64,000 nucleotides of DNA from Xiphydria camelus (taxonomy: Eukaryota; Arthropoda; Insecta; Hymenoptera; Xiphydriidae). The translations under genes and the position numbers were made by a program. Shown here in pieces: positions 24,583 through 35,444 of the stretch. Location: positions 4,843,501 through 4,907,500 of the forward strand of contig OY783193.1 of assembly GCA_963678675.1 (NCBI GenBank), read 5' to 3'. Position 1 is the stretch's first letter, and each line of letters starts with the position of its first letter. The notes below the pieces were generated by a model, which had not been told where the DNA came from, ran no database searches, and was given only the letters and a program-made list of their open reading frames with translations.

Positions 24583-24809
24583 TTGGTAAAAATGACAAAA
24601 CGCATCTCGTTAAATATATTTAGTTATTCTAACCATAATATTAGTAGGTAAGTTTAACCAAATATTTAGTTATTCTAACAGCATATCTAGTTATTTTAAC
24701 TAGAAAATTGTCAGTCTAACCAAACAGATGGAAGATCTGTATTTTATCAAACGGTTTGATCATGACCTCCAAGATTTTGGTTTGATTGATCAGGTTATTT
24801 TTCTCAGTG
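24583..24809. mobile_element. MITE, family A, minus orientation
   Basis: The right end TTATTTTTCTCAGTG is followed by TA. The interior AATGACAAAACGCATCT matches 21971-22209. The left terminal repeat is lost. Confidence 0.75.
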
Positions 24810-24904
24810 TAGTGTTAATAGTTGGCTCTTATCAGAGATCAGTAGGTACTAATGCCTAAGCCTCATTGAGAAGTGATAAGAGAAGTGTCAAGGGTCTTTC
24901 ATTG

Positions 24905-25330
24905 AAGTGGGACGCGAATGAATATCCACTATAACTTCCCGAATAAACTACTCTGTGCCTCAAGTTCGAATAAACCGAGTTATTATAACTCTATAAGAAG
25001 TTGATAAACTATAAAGCGCTTGCAAATTAGAAGATAAGTTGGAGTTGTAAATAAGAAGCACTCTCTCGAGACGTTAGACGGAGGAAATAATTTACGTTCG
25101 AGTTATTACTCTTCAAGGGAACATCTGTGGCGCTATGAAAGAACGATCAGACTGCAATCAGTGGACTGATAAACGTAAGAGGTAGAGCCAAGTGTGAGAA
25201 GCGGAGCGCGAATGAATATGTCCACTATATAACTTCCGTGGAGTATACTAAGCTATAACTCTGCAAGGAGCTGATAAACTATAAAGCGCTCATGTATCAG
25301 AAGACGCGTGTAGTTATAGACGAGGTACAC
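24905..25330. repeat. diverged tandem duplication, about 285-bp spacing
   Basis: GCGAATGAATATCCACTATAA (24921) recurs with two small insertions at 25206. ATAACTCTATAAGAAG and TTGATAAACTATAAAGCGCT recur as ATAACTCTGCAAGGAG and CTGATAAACTATAAAGCGCT. There is no ORF. Confidence 0.65.
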
Positions 25331-25643
25331 CGGACAAAATAATCCGGTTTCAAGTTACACACTGAAAGTAAATTAGGGGAGATCGGGGCATAACGATCCC
25401 CCGGGGCACAATTCCCCGTGATTTTAACGCCGATAATGAATAAAACTGTCAGACCACTACGCTAATTTGCGGCTGGTATAGTTTTCGTATAATTCGAATA
25501 ATAACACTTACGAAAATAACTTCGTTGTTGAATAATTAAATAAGTTTTATTTTTTGATATCTTGATGTGATTAAAATAAGTGGATAGGCTTGTATTTATT
25601 AACCTATACTGCAACCTAGTTATTCAGTATTTTTAAAAAATGC

Positions 25644-25795
25644 ACGGAGAAAATGGATTTGTACCTATAATTGTATCCCAGTAATAGAGGTTCTTTAGGT
25701 GAAACATTGAATTTATTACACACGGCGTACTTTTTACAATTCGTAACAATGGAAGCATTAGTTTATACGGTAAGATTTACCAATCTCTCGTTAAA
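25644..25795. mobile_element. half copy of family B MITE
   Basis: GCACGGAGAAAATGG, CCCAGTAATAGAGGTTC, GGCGTACTTTTTACAATTCG and GGTAAGATTTACCAATCTC follow the left arm of 4933-5249. The right arm is missing. Confidence 0.65.
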
Positions 25796-25899
25796 ATTTG
25801 TCGTAATTTACATTTGTAATAAATCGTTTCCGTTAGTTTGACGTAAAAATGAAGAAAAATGTTAAACACCCTTAACTTGACGCGTGTCGTGAATCAGGA

Positions 25900-26054
25900 A
25901 TGTCTGACTGGGAAAGACTGCAGAATGATATACAGAATCATGAAAATTTGAAAATATGCTCCAATAACGATCTGACATTATCTGGCAGCGACTCTGATAA
26001 TTTTTCCTCCGTATCCTCCAAACGTTCCAGAATCTTCTTCCGAGTGGAGAACGC
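25900..26054 (+). CDS. candidate N-terminal coding exon, hydrophilic Ser/Asp-rich protein
   Basis: The frame opens MSDWERLQNDIQNHENLKIC then SNNDLTLSGSDSDNFSSVSS and KRSRIFFRVEN. The composition (N, D, S, E mix, no low-complexity GC bias) is protein-like and sits in AT-balanced DNA. An in-frame stop lies 10 codons upstream. A usable donor, AACGC|GTATACG, follows in phase 2. Beyond it the frame continues into GC-rich sequence that looks non-coding. I do not recognise the protein. It could be a first coding exon or a small standalone ORF of 91 codons. Confidence 0.4.
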
Positions 26055-26619
26055 GTATACGATTTCGCGCGGTCAAAGGGCGCGATTCCAAGGAGTCATG
26101 GCCAGTTTTTTTTTTCTCTACCAAAGCGACGGCCGCGCACGGTTACGGACATTTCAGTTCGACGCATCGAATTAATCCGGGCGAGCGAACGATCGGGCTT
26201 CGCCTCGGAACGAACCGCGGGCCACGGCGACCTGAGAGCGTGGATAATCGCAGAAAAACGGACTACGAGGACGAGAGAGCCGAGCGAACGTCGTCCGTTC
26301 GCCGCATGCGACGGAGTCGCGTTTATAACGTCGCGTTGCGGCGTTACTAAATTCCGTGGAGCTTCGTCGGAGGATTCGATATAGATTTCGCGCTTTTCAT
26401 CGGATTCCACCGGGGGTTAAGTGGAACACTTGCCTATATTATCCACTAAACAAGTAACGCGTATCGCGTTCCGCGCGTCGCTCTGGCAATTTGCCTCGGC
26501 CGAGTCTCGTTTACGAAGCCGCGTTATTAAATTTCGTGGAGCTACACGGCGAGATTTAACTTAGATTTGTCGCTTTCCTCGAGTATGTATATCCTGTGAC
26601 GAATTCACGCAACGAGTGG

Positions 26620-27239
26620 CGGAAAAAATTGCTAGTGTCGAAAAAATATACGTTGAATCAAGAGCATATGATTTCACGAATTTTTAAGAATATAGATTCT
26701 TGGTCAAAGAATATACTATATTACTGATTCAAGAATACATTGAGAATACATTGAAGGAGAAGAATGAGACATTTTTTTGCACGAGGAAAACCACACGGAG
26801 AAAAAGGATTGGTAAAAAATCATGGAAAAACCCATGAATGTTTACAGTTATCCCAGTAATAGGGCTCCTCGGGGTGAGACACATTGGAGTTTTTAATAGA
26901 CCACAGCGTACTTTTTACAGTATGGTAATTGTATAAACATCAGTTTGTACGGTAAAATTTTAATTGTATAAACATCAGTTTGTACGGTAAAATTTACCAA
27001 TCTCCCGTTAATAAACACGTGTCGGGCGCGTTTACAGGTTTATACTGCAACGAACTGTAAAAAGTACGTCGTGTCTATTAAGAAATTAAATGTTTCACCC
27101 CTCGAGGAGCTCTGTTACTGGGATTCAATTAAAAAATTACTGGTCCTTTTTCTGCATGCACGGGTTGATCCTGGAATGATATCGTGTTTTTGATTGAATA
27201 AAACATTGTTCTGGCATCGGCAATTATTTCTCTCAGTGT
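26620..27239. mobile_element. MITE, family G, split by a family B MITE
   Basis: The left part (GAATCAAGAGCATATGATT, TTTTTAAGAATATAGATTC) and right part (GTTGATCCTGGAATGATAT, ATTATTTCTCTCAGTG then TA) match the uninterrupted element at 48056-48311. The family B element at 26794-27160 sits in between. Confidence 0.75.
26794..27160. mobile_element. family B hairpin MITE, nested insertion
   Basis: CACGGAGAAAAAGGATTGG at the left and TCCTTTTTCTGCATG at the right, with the same GCGTACTTTTTACAGT arms as 4933-5249. An internal duplication of about 33 bp (GTATAAACATCAGTTTGTAC twice) is private to this copy. Confidence 0.8.
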
Positions 27240-27334
27240 AACGCGATTCTACCATTGAATTTTGGTCGAACAATTTCAAAAAATACTCGACGAATGATTA
27301 AAAAGCTCATTTAATTACAGTGAACGAGTTCAAC

Positions 27335-27550
27335 CGTAGGTATTTTACAAAAGTTATAAATTCTATTTAAACAAAATAAACAAAATGTTCTACTCTGGAT
27401 GTAGCATTAAGAGCCTAATTAGTTGTAATAAAAAGACGCAATCAAGTTCTACAAAAGTTACAAGCTCTGTTTAATCGAAATAAATAAAATTGTCTACTTC
27501 GGATGTGTAGCATTAAGAGCCTAATTAGTAGTAATAAAAAGACGCGATTA
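27335..27550. repeat. tandem duplication, two units of about 110 bp
   Basis: GTAGCATTAAGAGCCTAATT then AGTTGTAATAAAAAGACGC recurs about 110 bp later with few changes, together with TACAAAAGTTA upstream of each. Confidence 0.7.
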
Positions 27551-28759
27551 ACCCCGTTACGTTTACGATTTAACTCCAAGTACCTAATCAACTAATTCCT
27601 ATGGCTACAAATTCCTGAGGTTCGCGGATAAACCGCGATAAGCCCGTATACCATCTTCTACGCGAAATAACGGGTATCGCGTTTCATTGCGGTAGCGATC
27701 CGCGGCGGGGCAATCCTATACTTCTGCCGCAGCAAAACCGCAGACTCCCTGTTCACCGATGCGGAAAGCCCAATAGAACGCCTTAGCTGAGGCATCTCGG
27801 AAGATACGGAGCCACTTCCTATCGCGAAATGACGGAGTAGCGCGAGGTTCGCAGAGAGCATCCTGATGTACCGGACTAACGAGGGGCGGGAGGGAGGGAG
27901 GGAGAGAGAGTTTGCAGGCGATACCCATCTGTATCGCGCAAATGTCGCGAGCGACTCGAGGAAATAAAGCATCGCATATACCTATAACTGGTCCAGGTGT
28001 GTTTAAGTGTTTATATGCACGTACATATTAATTATCGCGAAGTTATCTGGCACGCGCAGCGCAGCAGGAAATGCTCGGACGTTGGCCGTATGCACGGATA
28101 GAACCGCGGTTATGGGGTCTTTTTTCCGGGGAAAATTGGAATGCGTTACGAATCGAGTCTAATCACGATTGCGGGAGAACGACTGCTTAGGCGAACGTGG
28201 TTAACCGAGCGGAACGACGTACGCAGGTGGGTATTAAGAGTATCGTTTACACAGGGGAAAATGTAGGGGAGAATGTGGAACGTATTAACGAGATATTATG
28301 TACAATAGTTCGATAAATTTCCAAAGTCCTACAATTATTGATGCAATTAAATGTTTTGTACGACACTCTGACTGAAGAAAAATGAACCTATAAGTATTTT
28401 ATGTGTTATATAGTAGAGAGTTATTGAGTTTCTTTTGACCTGCACATAACGACATATTTTTCTCTAGTATCGGCTGAATGATTCCTAACTGTTATATTCT
28501 TCCGGGTGCTATATTTTTATCTACGGCTAATCCTGTGAAGTTAGCACTCTGTTTTACAAAAAAATATAAAATTTTGTTAAGAGGATTCTAAGTTAATTTT
28601 GAAAAGTTCCAGAGTTCCTGTTGTGTTCTAGAATGAGTTTTGGCGATTAAACTCAGAAACCCTGAACGGAATTTTATTTTTTACAAAATGGAGCACCAAC
28701 TTCACAGAGGTATTGAATCTTTCTCCAACTTCGTCATATTTTTAAGTGTCCATTTAATA

Positions 28760-28988
28760 CACCGAGAGAAAAAGTTGTATGTTCAATTAAATCTGCGTTT
28801 ACAGATGGGAGAATGCAGAATTAGTTGCTCCGACTAATAAATTTGATTTATAACGATTAACGGCTATTTGAAGGAAAACAGGCTGCAGTCAATTCGAGTC
28901 AGTTATTAGTCCAAGTAACTAGATCTGCATTTCCCCACCCGTAACCGTCGATTCAGTCAAATCTATCATATTAATTTTTTTATCAGTG
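28760..28988. mobile_element. MITE, family C, TA target
   Basis: CACCGAGAGAAAAAGTTG at the left and TTTTTTTATCAGTG at the right, flanked by TA on both sides. Inner inverted arms are AAATCTGCGTTTACAGATG and CATTTCCCCACCCGTAAC. Confidence 0.8.
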
Positions 28989-30034
28989 TATGAATACATA
29001 TTTTTCGTGGTAAATTATTCAAACGTCCGTTTGATATCGAAAGGTATCGAAAAACGAGTTACGGCGTTCCCATGCTGGACTCCCTGAAACTTCATCTCGA
29101 CAACCATGACGACGGAGACGAAGCAGAGGAAGATCCGAGCATTTTCGCCGTTTCGAGAAAAAGTACCGAAGTCTCCAGCGAAGGAGTCACTTTTGACCGG
29201 TCTCCCCTCCCCTCCCTCCCTTTCTCCTCATGTCTAGTCTCGGGGTCTCGGTCAGATTTCGTCTCTGAACAGGAGAACTCGGTTTCTCTGTCTCTCTCCT
29301 CTCGTTGCGAGACAGACCGTTGAATGGGGACAGCAGGCCACCCCCGTCAAACCCTCGCAGCGGGTTGTCCCTTTTTCGAAAGGCAAACGAACTGGGTTCT
29401 ATCTTGGAGTCCCGTGCTACGTTGCCGGTTCTCGCTTGCGCGCTCACCTGTTCTTTCAAAGGAGGGCGCAAATTCTTTTCGTCTGACGAGAGGGAAAGGC
29501 TTCCCTCTCAGAGCATCGTAATTTACAATTTGCGAAATATCTACGCTTAATTTTCCTTACCGATCGTTCATGGATTACAGGCGGCTCGGATGCTCGATTT
29601 ATGTATTTGCTGGGGAAAATTGATGCGAATTTTTGACGCTAAATTATTGCGATTTTATTTAAAAAATATGAATATACTTTTGCACTAAATGAAAGATATT
29701 CAATTTTAATCTCAAAGTTTCTAATTTTAGAATTTTGACACAACTTTTTCAGTAGCGTCAGTCTACACTGTAAACCACTAAGCTAAAGAAATACCCATTT
29801 TTAAAATGATTTCCATTTGTTATCCAAGAAATGTCGGATCCAAGCTATAAATGATAAGTGGCTCCAATAAATTGTACCAATTCTCGATTGTAAATAAAGA
29901 AATAAAGATGACCCAGCCATTTAAGTGTAAAGAGAATATAATTTTTCATCTTTAAAAAATCCCACTGAACGTACAAATTATCAGGAAAAAGATTCACCAG
30001 AGAAAAATCAAGATACTCGATAAAAATCACGCAA

Positions 30035-30097
30035 TCAGTTCCCCTCGTCCTCGTCGAATCGCTCGTAAAACTCATCGTCAAAGTCGTTAGGAGCATT
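30035..30097 (-). CDS. possible terminal exon with acidic C-terminus
   Basis: After the acceptor CATAATTGTAG, the phase-0 frame reads NAPNDFDDEFYERFDEDEGN, then TGA. The acidic tail looks coding, but the pyrimidine tract is weak and another minus-strand frame is also open. It could be the end of a minus-strand gene starting near 38.1 kb, if intermediate exons exist. Confidence 0.2.
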   Translation of the reverse strand, partial: NAPNDFDDEFYERFDEDEGN

Positions 30098-30600
30098 CTA
30101 CAATTATGTAAACTAGGGGTTAGTTCGGTAATCGGCACGGGAGTGCGGAGGAGGGGTCATTCTCCGAACCTAGAAGTAGAAAGCCTCACAACGAGAACGA
30201 ATTCCGTAGGGGGAGCACAATGGCCTTTTTGTGCGGCTTAAATTCGGCTGGTGTATCGTTTCATTGGCCCATTAAATAATTAAGCTTAAGCTCTAGCCGA
30301 CTCGTGTACGCGCCGACCGTGAATACGTCCCTTGTGTAACCGTGTAAACGCGCCGCCGCGAGGAGCTGTCCCTTCTGGGTCTGACGATACGCGCATGTGT
30401 GTACCTGGTATATCTATATCCATACGGTGCTGCACCTCTGCACCGAATTCCTGAGCGTCCGCGTGCCTTTTATTGTACGATCCTACGGTGCAGTGGTCGG
30501 AGGGGGACGCGATCACTTAGGGAATTAGAAACGAGGGTTTGAAAATTGCAGGGGTTACGAATTTCAGTATGCAATTAGGTGTAACCCATGCGGGATCATT

Positions 30601-30715
30601 ATGGGATCCAGAATTCGTTTCTTGAATTTGTATTGCTTCCTTGTACCTCTCTTAATGCAAGTGATTTGCAGTCCTGTCGGTGAGAAAATTAAAGAGCAAC
30701 TCGGGGTCCCGTGCG
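30601..30715 (+). CDS. candidate first coding exon of a secreted protein (signal peptide)
   Basis: ATG in the context ATCATTATGGG opens MGSRIRFLNLYCFLVPLLMQ then VICSPVGEKIKEQLGVPC. This is a textbook signal peptide with likely cleavage near VIC-SP. A consensus donor, GCG|GTGAGT, follows in phase 1. If the intron were not spliced, the frame would run to a stop at 30784-30786 and give a 61-aa peptide with four Cys after the signal (C38, C44, C52, C58). I favour splicing because of the donor. The family is unknown. Confidence 0.45.
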
Positions 30716-30831
30716 GTGAGTTTTCGAAATGCCATAATTCTTACGGGCCGAAATGTTTTTTTGTGATTTTCTGTGGTACTTTCTAAGAATTGGGTATTTT
30801 CTTCAATCGTTCTATCTCCGTTTACACTTTA

Positions 30832-30847
30832 TGTGTGTGTGTGTGTG
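30832..30847 (+). repeat. TG microsatellite
   Basis: Eight TG units within the proposed intron between 30716 and 30871. Confidence 0.85.
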
Positions 30848-30871
30848 GGTACTTTAGGTTTTTTAATTCAG

Positions 30872-30966
30872 GGGGTTTTTGGGGATGCATTAAATTTAAT
30901 GCATCCTGGCGTAACCAATCATACGCATTTTTTCGGTATTTTGTTAGTACAATTCGGGTATGGTAA
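30872..30966 (+). CDS. possible second and last exon of the secreted-protein gene at 30601
   Basis: The acceptor TTTTTTAATTCAG is strong, and the frame demanded by the phase-1 donor at 30715 runs to TAA at 30964. This gives GFWGCIKFNASWRNQSYAFF then RYFVSTIRVW. The full product would be 69 aa with a short C-x5-C spacing (C38, C44) and one N-x-S glycosylation sequon (NAS) beside NQS. The exon contains a 24-bp perfect palindrome (30885-30908), which argues that it may be repeat-derived. Confidence 0.25.
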
Positions 30967-31059
30967 CGAATTGGTATGATATGTGTAAAATACCAAAAAA
31001 GTACGTTGATCGTACTTGAAAAATATGGTATGTTTCGGAACTTTTTATATCCTGAATAA

Positions 31060-31290
31060 TATACTGATATTATACTGATAAAATACTCAGACTATGTTAA
31101 AATCATACTGATATTTGTAGTGTTGAATATCGGCGATATTTTCATCCCTAAACATAATGATATTATGCTGATAAAATACTAAAACTGCACTAGAATCATA
31201 CTGGCATCTTCAGCATTGAATATCGGTGATTTTCCGATATTATTACTGATAAAATACCCAAACTATACTGGAATAAGTACGCAAAATTCC
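31060..31290. repeat. short tandem repeat, about 95-bp unit, 2.5 copies
   Basis: Units share GATATTATACTGATAAAATA, TAGAATCATACTG and TTGAATATCGGTGAT. Flanking ATGGTATGTTTCGG (31027) and CCAAAACATACCGTAG are inverted, so the array may lie inside a MITE. Confidence 0.6.
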
Positions 31291-32082
31291 AAAACATACC
31301 GTAGTATAATATTTCGCTATTTCTTGGGTATGATAAGATGAGGCAGGAAAGTAACTCTGGTATGATTTAAATCTCGTTGCAGGCAAGTGAAATCCCCGTC
31401 GATTAGAGTATATCATGATAGAAAAAAACGTGAAAGAGAAATTATTAAGCGATAAGAGACCGCGATTCGTCGACGGGTATCGACGACGTTCCCACGGGAC
31501 GATAATAACGCGTTGCAAAGACGCGCGCGTGAGTGCATCGAGGGTCAGAGCGCCACTTGAACTGATTCTGACGGCGATCGAGGGATGACGCGTCTCTTGC
31601 GAATCATCTCGCCCGTGTACAATTATTACCGGTTTTGATTTTCGTGGAGAGGACCACGCCACGTCATTCGGTTATTACGCATCGCGGGTTTCATTATCGC
31701 GCGACGATACCGTTATATCCTGTAAGTTCGAAGAAACCGTCGCAGAAATCGATCTTTGATATTCCCCCTGATAAAGAAAGGATAAAATAATCTCCCCTTT
31801 GATTTCATTAAATCTTGATACAAATATACGTCGATGGTATGAATATATGTATATGTATGTATGCATCGCTGCAAACCTTCGTATGATTAAATTTATATTT
31901 GCATGCGAGATGATACACTTTAAAATTTTAAATTTGATAATCTTGCCATTTATCTCAAGTGCTCTTTGATATGACGAATTCGATTAGCATTAGCTTCAGG
32001 CTACCATTTAAAGCGCGATAATACGTATCACTGCAAGCAGCATGTATTGTTATGATAAGCAGGCTATAAATGTGCATGGAAA

Positions 32083-32332
32083 GACTGATATAGTAAATTT
32101 GACCGCGTTTCAAATGAAAGAGGTACACATAAGTGTTTTCGGATAATCCTACTGTGGTTAAAGAGTAATTTTTCCTTTGAAACTAGTAAAGTGCAATATA
32201 AATTATAACGGTTTAATGTTTTTAAAAGAAGATTTACTTTACTGTACTGTAAAAAAAGCTGAAAATCTTTATATCTACCTTTTTTACCGTATACATAATA
32301 AAATTCATTGCACCGGTCTCTCCATGTGTACC
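32083..32332. mobile_element. MITE, family E
   Basis: GGAAAGACTGATATAGTAAA begins the copy and GGTCTCTCCATGTG ends it. The interior AGGTACACATAAGTGTTTTC and GGTTTAATGTTTTTAAAAG parallel the element at 60112-60360. Confidence 0.65.
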
Positions 32333-32481
32333 TACATATAAATCTTTAATTTTTACAAAAGAAAAGTATGTAGTGACGAACTAAAAAAGGATGGATCTTT
32401 AGTTTAATAAAATTGCTCTTAAACAGGACATGTCTTTAGAAATTCAATTAGGTACTAATTGGGTTAATAGGTGCTTTTCAG

Positions 32482-32695
32482 TTGGTCGCATTGCACATTG
32501 CAGACATCGCGTGACCTAGAAAACGTAGCCAATTACCGTCCACCTTCTTCAGAAATGCTCGATATGTCGCTTCATGCTACAGCAAAAGAAGAAAACAAAT
32601 TTCGCGGAATTCCAATTTCCACATTTCCGAACCGACGCGACGTGACCTTTGAAAACGTTTTGACGTACCGCGAAGACTTCCTCTGCATTGATTAA
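32482..32695 (+). CDS. candidate terminal coding exon
   Basis: The acceptor GTGCTTTTCAG is followed by a 214-nt frame reading TSRDLENVANYRPPSSEMLD then MSLHATAKEENKFRGIPIST and FPNRRDVTFENVLTYREDFL-CID, stop. Amino-acid use is coding-like. It needs an upstream exon ending in phase 2, which the candidate exon at 25900-26054 has, though the link is only inference. The antisense strand is also partly open but reads as Phe/Cys-rich shadow sequence. The function is unknown. Confidence 0.4.
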
Positions 32696-33832
32696 ATCAG
32701 GCTCGCGTTTCTCATGAGACTGATTCGTTCGAGGTCACTGGTATCGATAGCCGATTGAGCCCCCGTGTGAATTTAGTGAAAACAAAAATACGATACAGAC
32801 GCATCGACGAAAGTGCTGATGAAATAAAAATCGATTTATCCTCCTTGTGACTCTCTTCTTCCACTGCAACGATACAGTCGAATAATTCGTAGAAGCTGCC
32901 AGGTTCGATATTGATCGCATGTTTTTTTGCTAAATAAAAGATAACCCTTTCTTTGATTCTATCTTATCCGATAAAAGTGAAATAGGCTGCAAAGTTTTCT
33001 TCGAGCGATAGAATTTCTTGGAACGCGGATAAACATTAATTCAACATGACATTTCCAATTTCGTAGATTCGTTTATTATTCGACTACGTGCGCATTTAAC
33101 TCGGCACAATTTTAATTCAAAACACCAATAAAGAAGACCCGTTTTCCGATGCCGCTCCACGTGCAGTCGCGACACGTGCCCATGAGGAAGCAATCAGAGG
33201 GGATGCATTTGAAAAGAGACCAAGAGTTATCGCGGCGACCTCCTCGCGAGACTTATTCGAACTATTTAACCTGAGCGTGACTTTTCCACGAATGAACGGT
33301 ACGTACGTTGCAGAAACGCCGATGGAACGCGTCTCGCTTTTTTCCTCGCCGGGGTTATGGACTTCGATTCGGCGTTGCTTTACGCTTGGCTGACCACACC
33401 GCCTTCTCCATGCTCCCGCTTCTCGTTCCTCCGCGGAGGATAGCGAGAAGAAGAAGCGGTGGAGCGCCTCGGCGAACGCGTGGAGGAACGCGCTCTCCGT
33501 TTCTTGCTCGAAACCCGATGTACGATCGAGCGGGCGACGGGCGACACTCGTAGAGGTTGTTCGGCAACAAGGAATGAAGCAAATGCACCTAATAATATTG
33601 TTCAGTAAAGATTTCTCGAGTTTCTAAACTTTCGTTTTTCAATAACTAGCGAAAATATGATGTCGTTCTTTAATATTGATTTAATTTAATGTAATAAACT
33701 AATTTTCAATGATAAATACGGTTGAAGTAGAGATTTTTTTTTGAAAGTTAACAATTTAGCGATTTTCGGAATACGTGTTCGTAATGTAGCATTTTTCCAA
33801 GTCTGTTAGCACGTAACGAAGGTTTTGGAGAT

Positions 33833-34148
33833 ATACAGAGTGAGAGTTTTCTAACTCATTAGTGGTCAGAATCGTTTTCACGAAAATGCTTAAGCCAACG
33901 TCTCAAAACAGAAATGGCTCGGCAACTAAAGTTGCCAGCGAGCACTAATGGGCTAAAAGGTAGGATTTGTGTGTTGGTTTAGAGCAACTGATATCGGGAT
34001 ATTCCATTGTTCTCTTTCTGCTGGGTCAAGTTTCTCATTATGACGAGGACAGTTGCTCTTTTCATGAAAGGAAACTTGACCAAGCAACGGAAGAACAATA
34101 GAAAATTTCGATATCAGTCATTTTTGGCTATACAACACACTCTGTGTA
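33833..34148. mobile_element. hairpin MITE with CAGAGTG ends
   Basis: TACAGAGTGAGAGTTTTC at the left against ACACACTCTGTGTA at the right. Inner arms AGCAACTGATATCGGGATA and TTTCGATATCAGTCATTTT, plus GGGTCAAGTTTCTC and GGAAACTTGACC, are inverted. Confidence 0.65.
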
Positions 34149-34758
34149 TCGAGTTCTTAAGAATGATCACAATATAATAAAAGAAAGGAAGAACAGGAAA
34201 AATTTTATAATATTTGAGATAATGTATTTTAAAGCAGAAGCTTATTACTTACTAACATTAACGTGATATTCGAAGAAAAAATTGAAAGAGTATTTTTTCA
34301 AGCAAACCAAAATTTCCAAACACGAACAATTTTTTGTATCAACTACCATATACCGAATCGTATTTCATTAAGGCCTCCAATAATGATCGAAGTTGCTTCG
34401 AGCTTTCTATATTGACGTGAAAATGAAGTAGTTCGAAGGACACAATAAAGAACAGCGAAGGGAAAAAACTCGGAGTCGAAAGTGGAATCCAGCGAAAAAG
34501 TGGCGCGCCGGCGCCCTTTTGTCGTCCGGGAACGAGAGGCGGGGGAAAAACTGCAAGATGTGGTAGATGGTGCGGAGGGTGGTGGATGAGGATGCCGGGC
34601 TGGTGAAACTAATGAGTAGAGAGAAAAAACTAAGGTGGGGGAGGGACTGACGGGTCAGGTAGAACTAAGTGCCAAAGCCTTTGAGGGAGGTCTATCTCTT
34701 CGGGGTGCTCGAACCTCTCCACTTTATTATTGTTCTTTTCCATTTATGGCCATTTTTG

Positions 34759-35219
34759 TTTGAATTTATCCCCTTACTTTGTAAGAGAAGTATCACATAA
34801 TATATTTACGCTTTTCTCTGCGATCTAAATAACTATTGCATAACTACGCATTTTGTGATATTCGAGAGTCAATGTAACACACATAATACATTCGTAAAGA
34901 AGAAAGAGAAAACAGAATTTTCTTGTTTGAATTTATTTCCTTACATTGTACCAAGTACCACATGATATAGGCTTTTCTCCATGATTTAAATAACTGCATT
35001 TTCTGATATTCGAAAGTTAATATAAGACACGTAATACGTTTGTAAAGAAGAAAGAGAGAACATAATTATTTTATTTGAATTTATTCCCTTACATTGTAAG
35101 AAGTATCACATAATATACGCTTTTCTCCACAATCCAAATCACTGCATTTTGTTATATTCGAAAAGTAATACAAGACGAGCAATATATTCGTAAAGAAAAA
35201 AAAGAAAGCAGAATTATTA
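34759..35219. repeat. three tandem units of about 150-165 bp
   Basis: Each unit has TTTGAATTTATT.CCTTAC, then AAGTA-CACATAATAT, GCTTTTCTCC, GCATTTT-TGATATTCGA and TCGTAAAGAAGAAAGAGA. Divergence between units is moderate. There is no ORF. Confidence 0.8.
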
Positions 35220-35444
35220 TATCAAATGACGAGAAAAGTATGTAAATTGGAAAAATGATGTATTATTCACTTTGGATCGCTCTAGAAAAGAACACAATTA
35301 TGGGGGAGAGGTGGAGTAAGAGGATGAACGAAGATGAGAGCTGTTCTAATAAAAGGATTGGAAGAATTTGCATGTGCTGTCATCAATGAATCATCAACCT
35401 AAGTAGCCTAGAGGCTACAATAGAAGATTAGATACTATCATGCG

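Noticed and set aside
31243..31662. 139-codon minus frame, and a plus frame ending at CGC|GTGAGT (31530)
   Set aside because: Both strands are open and neither has a fitting acceptor; the plus frame has a stop just after the TTGCAG at 31376-31381. Left uncalled.
32482..32695. Antisense reading of this exon as the partner of the 38084 exon (phase would fit)
   Set aside because: The minus frame is Phe/Cys-rich where the plus frame is Lys/Glu-rich, the acceptor is poor and a stop follows soon. The plus reading is far more protein-like.
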